Under the pieces are notes generated by a model. That model saw nothing but the letters and a program-made list of their open reading frames with translations. It was not told the DNA's origin and searched no databases. A stretch of DNA of 64,000 nucleotides, taken from positions 2,356,001 through 2,420,000 of the forward strand of contig NZ_CP037953.1 of NCBI RefSeq assembly GCF_009756665.1. Reading direction: 5' to 3'. How positions within the stretch are numbered: position 1 is the stretch's first letter; the number at the start of each line of letters is the position of its first letter. A program made the translations under genes and the position numbers. This DNA is from Permianibacter aggregans (GTDB lineage: Bacteria; Pseudomonadota; Gammaproteobacteria; Enterobacterales; Permianibacteraceae). Below are positions 46,343-54,450 of this stretch, piece after piece.

Positions 46343-47283
46343 GATGCCTGGCCCCGCAGGCGCTGTTTCAGTCGGCGTAACAGCGTCTTCAAACCGGATA
46401 ATTCTGCAAGGAATTCTGCCTCGGAAATGTCGTCGGCATCGAGCAGCCGCTTCAATGCCAGCGGTTCATCGCCGGCGCAAACCAGACCCAACTCGGTGGT
46501 GGTCGCACTGCGGATGCCGGCCTCGCGTAACGCGGCAAATTGTTCACGCCGATATTCACCACTCGGGTAACAGAAATGATTCAATACTTTGTCACCGATG
46601 ATGCCGTGCAGAAAGTCGCGATTATCGTTCAACTCTTTTTGCAGCAAGGCATCTTGCTCCGGCACCCGATGTCGATGGGTATGCAATTGGATATCGCAGC
46701 CTTGATCATGCAACCGCTTAGTCGTTCCGGCGGTGATTAAATGAAACAGCTTTTCATTGGTTTGTTCGTTGTGCAGCGATAAACCGGCTTTGGTTGCCGC
46801 TTGTTGTAGCGCCGTCCAGTCGGCTGTATCGTCACCGGTGCTGTCTGGTAACGAGACACCATGCCAACGCAGATAGCGGCGCACGACATTCAGCACTGGC
46901 AATTGATGCTCGACACACCATGTGGTCAAGTACAGTGTGCAAGGGAGCTTTCGCGCCTGCAGTTCCGGCCAGGCTTTCTCGGCAAAGCCGGTCCAGCCAT
47001 CATCGACGGTAATCACCAGGCAATTGTTCAGTGAGCGTTGTTGCTCCAGTCGTTGTGTCAGTTCTTCCAGCGAGATAATCGAAAAGCCTTGTTCGCTCAA
47101 CAATTGCAAACGGCGGCGGAAGGTTTCGATGCGCATAAACAGCGGCGCTGAAAACCGGTGTTCATCACGATAACTGAAGCCGTGATAACAGAGAATGCGC
47201 GCTTCGTTGCGCGTTAGTGCACGCGCCAAGGCATTGATGCCGAGCCAGCGCGTTAACTGCCAGAAAACCTGCTTGCCGCTCAT
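46339..47283 (-). CDS. Polysaccharide deacetylase family protein
   Basis: 314 residues from the ATG at 47283, which overlaps the ATP-grasp stop (ATGA). NodB motifs: ARILCYHGFSYRDE, LVITVDDGWTGF (Asp-Asp) and DIQLHTHRHRVPEQ (His-x3-His), then FCYPSGEYR. It resembles the partial deacetylase at the right window edge more than the DUF3473-containing deacetylase of the plus arm. It is the second deacetylase within the locus, so at least two positions or sugars may be modified. Confidence 0.87.
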   Translation of the reverse strand: MSGKQVFWQLTRWLGINALARALTRNEARILCYHGFSYRDEHRFSAPLFMRIETFRRRLQLLSEQGFSIISLEELTQRLEQQRSLNNCLVITVDDGWTGFAEKAWPELQARKLPCTLYLTTWCVEHQLPVLNVVRRYLRWHGVSLPDSTGDDTADWTALQQAATKAGLSLHNEQTNEKLFHLITAGTTKRLHDQGCDIQLHTHRHRVPEQDALLQKELNDNRDFLHGIIGDKVLNHFCYPSGEYRREQFAALREAGIRSATTTELGLVCAGDEPLALKRLLDADDISEAEFLAELSGLKTLLRRLKQRLRGQAS

Positions 47284-48491
47284 GCCGGTTTTCCGAGCCG
47301 GGTGAAAAACGTTTTCCAGGCGCGCCAATACAAACCTCGATCGCCTTTGAACCATAAATCCGATTTCACCCGCGGATCGATCGCCAGCCAGCACCATTCG
47401 ATACAAGCGCGCAGCTTTTTGCCGGCACTGACATTACCGTCACGCAGCAGTGACATCAGATAACCGATATCGGCAGGCACCGTGTAACGAGCAGCAAATC
47501 CAACCGGTCCTGGTGACAGATCTTCATGAATGGTTTTGCCGAAAAACGCATCGATCTGCCAGCGCGGAAAATCCTTGCCAGCCAACAGATCCAGATTCAG
47601 TGCATTCCAGTAACGGGCATTCAACTCCAGAAACCAGAATCGTTGCGAGGCGGCATCCCAGCGGTACTCGACCATCGCCACACCGTTCCAGTCGAGCACT
47701 TCCAGACGCCGTTCAGCATCGCGGCAAATGGCTTCATGCCACCAGAATTTTCGATAGGCGGTCAGGCCGCCGGTATGCGGGTTTTCATGCATCGCGACGC
47801 ACATCGATCGGGCGCGGATTTTGCCTTGATGACGCCAGAGATTAACGGTGGCTTTGACGCCCGGTACGTGTTCCTGCAGCAGACATTGCCGGTGCGTGTC
47901 GAGTGCGCCGCTGACCGCCTGTTGCAGTTCAGCTTGCGCCGCGATTTTTTGCACACCACCCGAGGCATTATCGTCGGCGTCACGGGCATCGGTTTTCAAC
48001 CACAGCGGCCATTGCCAGGATTGAAAGTCGGAGGCGGAAATTGAATCATTACGCGCCATCACCGCCGCTTTTGGCACTTGTTGTTTCAGCGCCTCATCGC
48101 CATGTTCGGCACACCAGCTTTCCACTTCGGTTTTCGCAAAGCAGCGATATAAGCTGGTGGCATCCGGGGCATCGGGCAGCAGCGCGCGAAACTCATCAAA
48201 GGCCTCGCGAATGGCAATCAGAAAGCCTTCTGATGGCACGATGCAACGAATATCTTGTTCGCGAATATAGCGTCGCAGCCACGGCAGAAAATCATCATGT
48301 TCATAGCTCGGGTGAGTAACGCTGACGGTGGCAAACTGTGAGTGCAATCCCGGTGCCTCCGGGTCGCGCGCCGCCGCATGCACGCGATAGCCTGCGCGGC
48401 CGAGCGAGCGAATGACGCCGATCATGCCGATCGCCTGCGCTTCGACCACCAATACATTTTCTGTGGTGTTTGTTGTCATCGTCATGGCCAT
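47280..48491 (-). CDS. ATP-grasp family ligase (carbamoyl-phosphate-synthase-like)
   Basis: 403 residues from the ATG at 48491 (TGATG with the previous stop); a GTG three bases earlier is also possible. ENVLVVEAQAIGMIGVIRSLGRAGYRVHAAARDP is the pre-ATP-grasp Rossmann-like part. WPLWLKTDARDADDNASGGVQKI, LLQEHVPGVKATVNL and FWFLELNARYWNALNLD carry nucleotide and metal sites. ATP-grasp ligases join a carboxylate to an amine or thiol. It is paired with a second ATP-grasp gene. The substrate is unknown. Confidence 0.82.
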   Translation of the reverse strand: MAMTMTTNTTENVLVVEAQAIGMIGVIRSLGRAGYRVHAAARDPEAPGLHSQFATVSVTHPSYEHDDFLPWLRRYIREQDIRCIVPSEGFLIAIREAFDEFRALLPDAPDATSLYRCFAKTEVESWCAEHGDEALKQQVPKAAVMARNDSISASDFQSWQWPLWLKTDARDADDNASGGVQKIAAQAELQQAVSGALDTHRQCLLQEHVPGVKATVNLWRHQGKIRARSMCVAMHENPHTGGLTAYRKFWWHEAICRDAERRLEVLDWNGVAMVEYRWDAASQRFWFLELNARYWNALNLDLLAGKDFPRWQIDAFFGKTIHEDLSPGPVGFAARYTVPADIGYLMSLLRDGNVSAGKKLRACIEWCWLAIDPRVKSDLWFKGDRGLYWRAWKTFFTRLGKPA

Positions 48492-49564
48492 CACTGCGGA
48501 CGGGGCGAGTGTAACATGCGTTCGAACATGTCCTTGTGCGGCATATCGAGATGGGTGGCACCGCGCCGATCCGGATTGACGTTCAATTCGATAATCATCG
48601 GTCCGTGTTCGCCAATGGCGATATCAAGCCCGGCAAAACGCATATGCGGAAACGCGCAAACAGCCTTGATACTGGCTTCGATCACTTGCGGCCAAAACGG
48701 AATCGCGACACCGAGCATTTCAGCACCGGTATCCGGATGATGGCTGAAGCTCTCACCGGTTTTGATCTGGCGCACTTCCAGCAGCTTGCCGCTGTCGCGA
48801 TCAATCGGGCACATCAGCCCGCCCATCGAGGTGTTGTCGACTTGCGTGCCGCGTCGGCCAACGCGCAAAAACGCGCCGAAGGTTTCGAAGCGACCATCGA
48901 TTTCACCGAGCCACAGTCGAACGGTGTTGACCGAGTCCGGGTTGAATGAGGCCAGCAACGGGTGTTGCTGTAAATAATGTTCAACCAGCGTGCCTTCGTG
49001 GTCCTGCCATAGCGGCGCCAGAAATTCGCTGAGCGAGAAAACCTTGGCGCTGATCGGATGCTGCAAGACGATTTGACCATCTTGTTCGATGACATTCAGC
49101 GCACGAAAACTCATGCCACCAAAGCCTTCAACGCCTTTGAAGCACAGGCGCTTGCCCAAGTGCTGGCGAAAAAAGGCGTCGGCCTGCTGGTTGTTGCATA
49201 GCGGCGCATGATCGGCTCGGTAACCGCGCATGGAATGAATGAAGCCGGCAAAGCTTGGTGTTGGCACGCCGGCAAAAGTCAGGACCGCTTTTTCCAGCAA
49301 CTTGTGTTGTGAGGTTTTCTGATAGAGCGGGGCATTGACGGCATCGATAAAGGCTTCCCATTCGCGATCATCGCAATGCCGCCATTTGTCACGAAAGGAA
49401 ATCGAGCGGCGAAAAAAACGCGCGGCGAAATAATAATTCGGGCCTTGTCGGCGCAGCAGATACAGCGTGATGATCTCCAGCCATTGCCGCCAGCGCGGTA
49501 AATGGCCGGCGCGGGCTTTCTCGCCACTTTTTTGCCACAAACTTGTCAACTGCGCCAATGCCAT
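48491..49564 (-). CDS. Sugar-transfer-associated ATP-grasp protein
   Basis: 357 residues from the ATG at 49564; a longer version would overlap the upstream hydrolase. KLLEKAVLTFAGVPTPSFAG precedes the ATP-grasp fold: LCFKGVEGFGGMSFRALN, GTLVEHYLQQHPLLASFNPDSVNTVRLWL, VDNTSMGGLMCPID, FAGLDIAIGEHGPMIIELNVNPDRRGATHLD. This matches the ATP-grasp family found next to sugar-transfer genes. A likely role is ATP-driven ligation of an acyl or amino-acyl group to a sugar; this is inferred. Confidence 0.85.
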   Translation of the reverse strand: MALAQLTSLWQKSGEKARAGHLPRWRQWLEIITLYLLRRQGPNYYFAARFFRRSISFRDKWRHCDDREWEAFIDAVNAPLYQKTSQHKLLEKAVLTFAGVPTPSFAGFIHSMRGYRADHAPLCNNQQADAFFRQHLGKRLCFKGVEGFGGMSFRALNVIEQDGQIVLQHPISAKVFSLSEFLAPLWQDHEGTLVEHYLQQHPLLASFNPDSVNTVRLWLGEIDGRFETFGAFLRVGRRGTQVDNTSMGGLMCPIDRDSGKLLEVRQIKTGESFSHHPDTGAEMLGVAIPFWPQVIEASIKAVCAFPHMRFAGLDIAIGEHGPMIIELNVNPDRRGATHLDMPHKDMFERMLHSPRPQ

Positions 49565-49572
49565 GTGTGTGC

Positions 49573-50415
49573 CTAGTTTTGTTCTGTTTCTGCGATAAAG
49601 CGCCGGCAAATCGCGCTGACCTCGTCGCGCCATTGGCGACGGGAAAAGGTATGATTGGCCTCGGGTAAACGGTGGGTTTGTACCGTATTTTTCTGCAACA
49701 AACCTTGCCAGCGTTTGTCATCAGCGGCGACAGTGACAAACTCCTGTGCCACCAGATCATCGCCAGACAATATCAGCGCGATGTTGCCGCCAAACGCTCG
49801 CCAGGCCGACGCCATGCGTCCGGACAAATTGCCCTCTTGAGCACTGCTTTGCCGGGTTTGCTTGACGCTGTCGCTAACGCCTTTGGCGGCCGCGAATACC
49901 TTGACGCCACCGCCGAATAGCTTGCGCCAGAAATCTTTCGAACGTAAGCGCTGCCAGTAATAATGTTTCAGCACCACTTTCGCTTTCGCCTTGGTTTCCG
50001 GCAGCCAGGGATTCAGCAGCATCAGCACCGAAACGCGCGGGTCGTTCGGCGCGTAGGTCAACGCCGCCGACGCGGCATCGCAGAGGCCCCAGAGAATGAC
50101 GTTTTGCACCGCCGGTTGGTGCGCAATCAGCGCGTCCACGGCGGCGCGAATATCGGCATCCACCTGCTCGAAGTTACGCGGTTCACCATCGGCATCGCCC
50201 ATGCCACGATAATCGAAACGCAGCACCGGTATGCCAGCGGCGGCCAAATCGCGCGCCAACAGCACAAACTGGCGATGGCTGCCGACCCGATACTGCGGTC
50301 CGCCAACCACGATCACGACACCGCTGCGTGCTGAAGCCTCGCCCGGATGCAGAATGGCCGGCAGCGCCTGACCATCGCAGTCGATAAAGAACGCCTGTTC
50401 CGGGAGCTGACTCAT
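49573..50415 (-). CDS. XrtA-associated alpha/beta hydrolase 1
   Basis: 280 residues from the ATG at 50415, overlapping the hydrolase 2 stop (ATGA). Alpha/beta-hydrolase core: GVVIVVGGPQYRVGSHRQFVLLARDL, VLRFDYRGMGDADG (oxyanion region) and the nucleophile elbow WGLCDAASAAL, where the nucleophile position is Cys (about 112) instead of Ser. ILSGDDLVAQEF and a C-terminal His in EANHTFSRRQW complete a possible triad. It matches the exosortase A-associated hydrolase type 1. Substrate unknown, perhaps an acyl thioester on the neighbouring carrier protein. Confidence 0.87.
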   Translation of the reverse strand: MSQLPEQAFFIDCDGQALPAILHPGEASARSGVVIVVGGPQYRVGSHRQFVLLARDLAAAGIPVLRFDYRGMGDADGEPRNFEQVDADIRAAVDALIAHQPAVQNVILWGLCDAASAALTYAPNDPRVSVLMLLNPWLPETKAKAKVVLKHYYWQRLRSKDFWRKLFGGGVKVFAAAKGVSDSVKQTRQSSAQEGNLSGRMASAWRAFGGNIALILSGDDLVAQEFVTVAADDKRWQGLLQKNTVQTHRLPEANHTFSRRQWRDEVSAICRRFIAETEQN

Positions 50416-51167
50416 GCGCGCACTGCCTCCAGCACACGCGCCGGCAGTTCTGGCAGCGTGCCGATTTCGGAGGCCTGCCAAAACGCCTCTCCGGCGATGG
50501 CCTGCCAGCCAGCGTTGATGGTCTGGCAGAAACTGGCGATCGCCGGCGTTGGCGCCTCGAACGCACCCAGTTCGATGATTTGTCTTCTGCCCAGGTGCGG
50601 GCGTTGGCGCAAATCAACAGCCATCAGCTCTTGATACAGCATCGGGGAATTGAAATAGCCGGACAGCTCCAAGCCGTCGCTCTGCCAGCGCTCGCTCAAC
50701 GAGGCCTGGGTGTCGTTACCACCAGCCAAACGGCTGGCAAACAGTTTCTGGCGTAGCCACTGGGTGACCAGGGTTTTACCATCGAGTATCGGAAAGCACA
50801 GAGTCAAGGCGCCGGTAAAGTCTTCCGGCACGGTCACGCAGCCGGCACGCAGGCTGAGCAGATGGGGCGTTTCGGTGTAGCGTTCGGCGAGCCAAGCCAG
50901 GCTGCTGCGGACATTTTGCTGCCATAGGCTCAATGTGGCGTCCTGCCAATCGCCGGCGCTGTCGCCGGTGCCGTAATAGTCGACCAGCAGCACGCCATGG
51001 CCGGCCGTTTGCAGCGCATCGGCAATCAGCTTCATTTGTCGGCGGGATTTGTTCAGCTCTTCCTGCAGCGGCGGCAATAATAGTACAGGTGTACGAGCTG
51101 CATCACCGACCCAATGCATCGCGCACAGCGGGCCAGTGGAACAGGGGAGGAAGAAGAATTCGCGCAT
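50412..51167 (-). CDS. XrtA-associated alpha/beta hydrolase 2
   Basis: 251 residues. PVLLLPPLQEELNKSRRQMKLIADAL and VLLVDYYGTGDSAGDW are the hydrolase-2 signatures of XrtA loci. At the expected nucleophile elbow the sequence is LLSLRAG (about 103-109), with Arg where Ser or Cys would sit, so catalysis by the usual mechanism is doubtful. It lies between the acyl carrier protein (29 bases upstream) and hydrolase 1 (overlapping). It may be a binding partner or use a different mechanism. Confidence 0.83.
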   Translation of the reverse strand: MREFFFLPCSTGPLCAMHWVGDAARTPVLLLPPLQEELNKSRRQMKLIADALQTAGHGVLLVDYYGTGDSAGDWQDATLSLWQQNVRSSLAWLAERYTETPHLLSLRAGCVTVPEDFTGALTLCFPILDGKTLVTQWLRQKLFASRLAGGNDTQASLSERWQSDGLELSGYFNSPMLYQELMAVDLRQRPHLGRRQIIELGAFEAPTPAIASFCQTINAGWQAIAGEAFWQASEIGTLPELPARVLEAVRA

Positions 51168-51196
51168 CCTTGCACTACTTTAAGCGTTGGCGACGC

Positions 51197-51445
51197 TTAA
51201 CCGGTCTTTTGTTCGACGAAGCGGGTCAGCGAACCCACCGTTTCAAAGGTCTCGGCCGAGATTTCGTCATCGGCGATGCTGATGCCAAACACTTCTTCGA
51301 GGCGGGTGATCACGCCGAGCACGGCCATTGAGTCGAACTCCGGAATGGCGCCGAGCAGGGCGGCATCGCCATCCAGCGATTGGGCGCGATTGCCCAGTGA
51401 CAGGACTTCGGCCAGTACGGTTTTGACCTGTGCGTCTACAGTCAT
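51197..51445 (-). CDS. Acyl carrier protein of the XrtA locus
   Basis: 82 residues. The phosphopantetheine attachment motif EFDSMAVL puts the modified Ser at about 39. The surrounding helices (VKTVLAEVLSLG, VLGVITRLEEVFGISIADDEI) fit a carrier-protein fold. A strong AAGGAG site precedes the ATG. It leads the minus arm, directly before two hydrolases. Typical XrtA loci pair such a carrier with an acyl ligase and a PLP-dependent decarboxylase; neither is present here, but the PaaK-like ligase at 42574 could load it. Confidence 0.9.
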   Translation of the reverse strand: MTVDAQVKTVLAEVLSLGNRAQSLDGDAALLGAIPEFDSMAVLGVITRLEEVFGISIADDEISAETFETVGSLTRFVEQKTG

Positions 51446-51540
51446 GATGACTCCTTCAAACAGCCAATGCGAACGCGCCCGCCAGCCGTCTCGTCCAGTG
51501 AGGGGCCGCCAGGGGGGCGACAGAATACCGGCATTAACAC

Positions 51541-51568
51541 TTGCCCCGCAATGCGCAAGCTTGATAAT
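51541..51568 (+). promoter_or_regulatory. Candidate sigma-70 promoter for the TPR/asparagine-synthetase-like unit
   Basis: TTGCCC (51541-51546), 16-base spacer, GATAAT (51563-51568), with a T two bases before the -10. It would give a leader of about 25 bases to the ATG at 51601. The intergenic region is divergent with the acyl carrier protein operon. Confidence 0.5.
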
Positions 51569-51600
51569 TTGTGCCCCTCTGCGTGGATTACAGATAGAAC

Positions 51601-52254
51601 ATGGACCGTTTACCAGCCCTTCTTTACCGTTTGTTGACCATCACCAGCCTGATGCTGGGCGGTGTGGTCATGGCCAATAACCTGCCACCCGATTGCGGTG
51701 AGCTGGAGAATCATTACGGCCCCTACGACTACACCAACTCCGATCATTTCCATAACAAGTTGCCGGTCGTCGAACAGTTTCACTTCAACAAGGAACAAGA
51801 GCTGTCGACGTTTGACCCGACCTCGAAGCGCTCGGTCGACTTCGGCTACACACTGCGCGCCTTTCCCAATCACCACCGGGCCTTGATGGCGTTGGCCCGC
51901 TACGTCAAATTCCATCCGAATCGGGAATGGAAAGGCTTGCGCCCCGAATGCTATTTCCTGCGCGCCATCGCCTTCCGGCCCAATGATGCCGTCGCTCATA
52001 TGATCTACGGCTTCTTCTTGCAGCAGCACAACAAAACCGACGCCGCCGAAGCCTCGTTCAAAAATGCCGTGCGCATCAGCCCTGATTACGCCGAGGCCCA
52101 TTACAACCTTGGCTTGCTGTATACCGACCAAAAACGCTGGGACGAAGCCCGTACCCATGCACAAAAAGCCTATGCGCTGAACTATCCGCTGCCCGGATTG
52201 CGCAAAAAGCTGACCGAAGCCGGGCAGTGGCAGGCCAAAGGCGAAGCACCATGA
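51601..52254 (+). CDS. Exported TPR protein
   Basis: 217 residues. A signal peptide (about 1-25, ending GVVMA-N) precedes a conserved-looking region CGELENHYGPYDYTN...LPVVEQFHFNKEQELSTF. TPR units follow: RALMALARYVKFHP, AVAHMIYGFFLQQHNKTDAAEASFKNAVRISPDYAEAHYNLGLLYTDQKRWDEARTHAQKAY. It is probably a periplasmic scaffold. It shares an ATGA overlap with the asparagine-synthetase-like gene, so the two are co-translated. Confidence 0.75.
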   Translation: MDRLPALLYRLLTITSLMLGGVVMANNLPPDCGELENHYGPYDYTNSDHFHNKLPVVEQFHFNKEQELSTFDPTSKRSVDFGYTLRAFPNHHRALMALARYVKFHPNREWKGLRPECYFLRAIAFRPNDAVAHMIYGFFLQQHNKTDAAEASFKNAVRISPDYAEAHYNLGLLYTDQKRWDEARTHAQKAYALNYPLPGLRKKLTEAGQWQAKGEAP

Positions 52255-54023
52255 TTCAGTTGTTAGGTCAAGCCGGCACCAACGCGGCCCGGCTCGATAC
52301 CGCTTGTGTAAACGGCGCGCAAACCGTCACTCAGCAAGGCTTTCTGAACCTGGCCCAAAACAAAGCGAAAAGCCACGCCGAAGGCGGCTGGCAGGTCATG
52401 TTATGGGGCGATTTGCGTTGGCAGGACAAGCCTCAGCTTGAGCCGCTGCCAGAACTGATGCGACGCTTTCGGGCGCAAGGTAGTGCCGCGCTCGATAAAG
52501 CGCTTGGGCATTTTCGCTTGCTGATTAGCGATGCCGAGAGTCGGCAGTTGTGGCTGGCAAACGATCGCACCGGTATTCAGCCGCTGTATTACAGCCAGAT
52601 CGATGGCGACCTGAGTTTCGCCAGTCATTTGCGACCGCTGATCAAGGCGCTGCCACGCACGGCACGCATCAACCCGCAAGCGATTTACAACTACCTGTAT
52701 TTCCATATGATCCCGAGCCCGGATACCGTCTACCAGGATTGCTACAAACTGGAGCCGGGTCATGTGTTGCATTGGCAGGACGGCAAGCTCAGCAAACAGA
52801 ATTACTACGTGCCGGCGTTTCGTCATCACGGCCAGAAAACCGCCGAAACCGCCAAACGCCGATTGCTGCCGATCTTGGAAGCAGCAGTCAGTCGTCAGGC
52901 GATCAACGGTCATACCGGCGCGTTTTTGAGCGGTGGATTGGACAGCTCCACGGTTGCCGGTGTGCTCGCCAAAGTCAGTTCGAAAGCACCACCGACATTC
53001 AATATCGCGTTCGATCAAGAGCGCTACGATGAAAGCCCCTGGGCGCGTTTGAGCGCCGCGCATTTTCACACCCGTCACCACGAATACCGTTTGCAACCGG
53101 ATGAAGCGCTGGCAATGCTGCCGACCATTGCTCAGTATGGTGACGAGCCCTTCGGTAATTCTTCGGCGTTGCCAACCTATTTCTGCGCGAAAGTCGCCCG
53201 CGAACAAGGCATTCCGCTATTGCTCGCTGGCGATGGTGGCGACGAGTTATTCGCCGGTAACACGCGTTACGCCAAACAAAAATTATTCGAGCCGTATGTG
53301 CGTTTACCGGATGGCATCAAATCGCTTAGCGAAACGCTGTTGAATATCGATAGCGATGCGCGTTGGCCAGGGCCATTCGGCAAACTGCAAAGCTATATTC
53401 GTCAGGCCAATGTGCCACTGCCGGATCGTTTACAGAGCTATAACTTTTTGCACTTGAATTCACCGGAGAAGGTGTTCAGTCGAGAGCTGCTCAGCGCCGT
53501 CGATCAGGACTACCCGTTGCACATCTGGCGCCAGCGTTACCACGAAGCCAAAGCCGATCACCCGGTCGATGCGATGCTCTACCTCGACTGGAAATTCACG
53601 TTAGCGGATAACGATCTGGTGAAAGTGCGCAGCATGTGCGAACTCGCCGGCATTGACGTCGCTTTTCCGATGCTCGACGACGAGCTGATCCAGCTCTCGC
53701 TACAAGTTACCGCCAACGACAAACTACCAGGGCAAAAACTGCGCGCCTTCTACAAAGACGCCGTTAAAGGGTTTCTACCTGATGCGACGCTAAATAAAAG
53801 CAAGCATGGATTCGGCCTGCCGTTCGGCATGTGGCTGAAAGAACACGCCGGCCTGCGCGATCTCGTCCACGCCAAACTCGGCGCACTACAACAACGCGAA
53901 TGGCTGTCACCTGCGTTTGTCCAGGATGCCATGCGCCAACACGAACAAGGCCACGCCAGCTTCTATGGTGAGCTGGTGTGGTTGATGCTGGTGCTGGAGT
54001 TGTGGTTGGAAGCGCACGGATAA
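52251..54023 (+). CDS. Asparagine-synthetase-like protein lacking the glutaminase nucleophile
   Basis: 590 residues from the ATG at 52251. The N-terminal domain has the general Ntn-glutaminase layout (LGHFRLLISDAESRQLWLANDRTGIQPLYYS). However, it begins Met-Ile instead of Met-Cys and has no RGPD-type motif, so it should not hydrolyse glutamine. The C-terminal synthetase domain is intact: SGGLDSST at about 227, YGDEPFGNSSALPTY, LLAGDGGDELFAGNTRYA. This may be an ammonia- or amine-dependent amide ligase or a beta-lactam-synthetase-like enzyme. It is paired with a TPR protein at the edge of the XrtA locus and is divergent from the active paralogue at 33443. Confidence 0.82.
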   Translation: MIQLLGQAGTNAARLDTACVNGAQTVTQQGFLNLAQNKAKSHAEGGWQVMLWGDLRWQDKPQLEPLPELMRRFRAQGSAALDKALGHFRLLISDAESRQLWLANDRTGIQPLYYSQIDGDLSFASHLRPLIKALPRTARINPQAIYNYLYFHMIPSPDTVYQDCYKLEPGHVLHWQDGKLSKQNYYVPAFRHHGQKTAETAKRRLLPILEAAVSRQAINGHTGAFLSGGLDSSTVAGVLAKVSSKAPPTFNIAFDQERYDESPWARLSAAHFHTRHHEYRLQPDEALAMLPTIAQYGDEPFGNSSALPTYFCAKVAREQGIPLLLAGDGGDELFAGNTRYAKQKLFEPYVRLPDGIKSLSETLLNIDSDARWPGPFGKLQSYIRQANVPLPDRLQSYNFLHLNSPEKVFSRELLSAVDQDYPLHIWRQRYHEAKADHPVDAMLYLDWKFTLADNDLVKVRSMCELAGIDVAFPMLDDELIQLSLQVTANDKLPGQKLRAFYKDAVKGFLPDATLNKSKHGFGLPFGMWLKEHAGLRDLVHAKLGALQQREWLSPAFVQDAMRQHEQGHASFYGELVWLMLVLELWLEAHG

Positions 54024-54404
54024 CTTACGGTCGCCATTCAACTGTCAAGATTTGTGAAGACGCGATTAGTCGAAGGTGCGATTGTGGGAATGTTGTTTCG
54101 GTTCAGCATTTCGCTACAACAAGTGCGACCCACGATGGATCCCGCTCGGATTCTTATTCGAGCTGATTATGTTCACAAATAAGAGTGCACTACGCGTGGG
54201 CTTCAGCTAGTTCTGGATAATATGGGGATTCTTGTGTTTACGTGCATCTATTGCGTATCCGCTAGCATGGTATTTTGGCAATTTCAGTAAAGCGCGGTAA
54301 CCCATGTGGCTCCAAAACCGCGTAACCGTTCCAGCGGATTGAACGTCGTTTGAATTATAAGTAGCGAACCGTCTTTCTCGATAATTTGGCTTAGATTAGT
54401 AGTA
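54024..54404. other. Non-coding, relatively AT-rich stretch
   Basis: About 380 bases after the second asparagine-synthetase-like gene. No gene-like frame, RNA gene or clear terminator for the upstream gene was seen. Base composition is more AT-rich than the flanking genes. Confidence 0.5.
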
Positions 54405-54430
54405 AAGCGGGTGGCGATAGCCACCCGCTT
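54405..54430 (-). terminator. Terminator after the beta-propeller gene
   Basis: AAGCGGGTGGC / GCCACCCGCTT, a perfect 11-base stem with a 4-base loop, beginning about 20 bases beyond the minus-strand stop. The T run is short. Confidence 0.7.
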
Positions 54431-54450
54431 AGCCGATTCAACGATTTAGT

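Noticed and set aside
54024-54404. Small gene or RNA in the AT-rich gap
   Set aside because: Only short frames without ribosome sites and no stable RNA-gene-like fold by eye.
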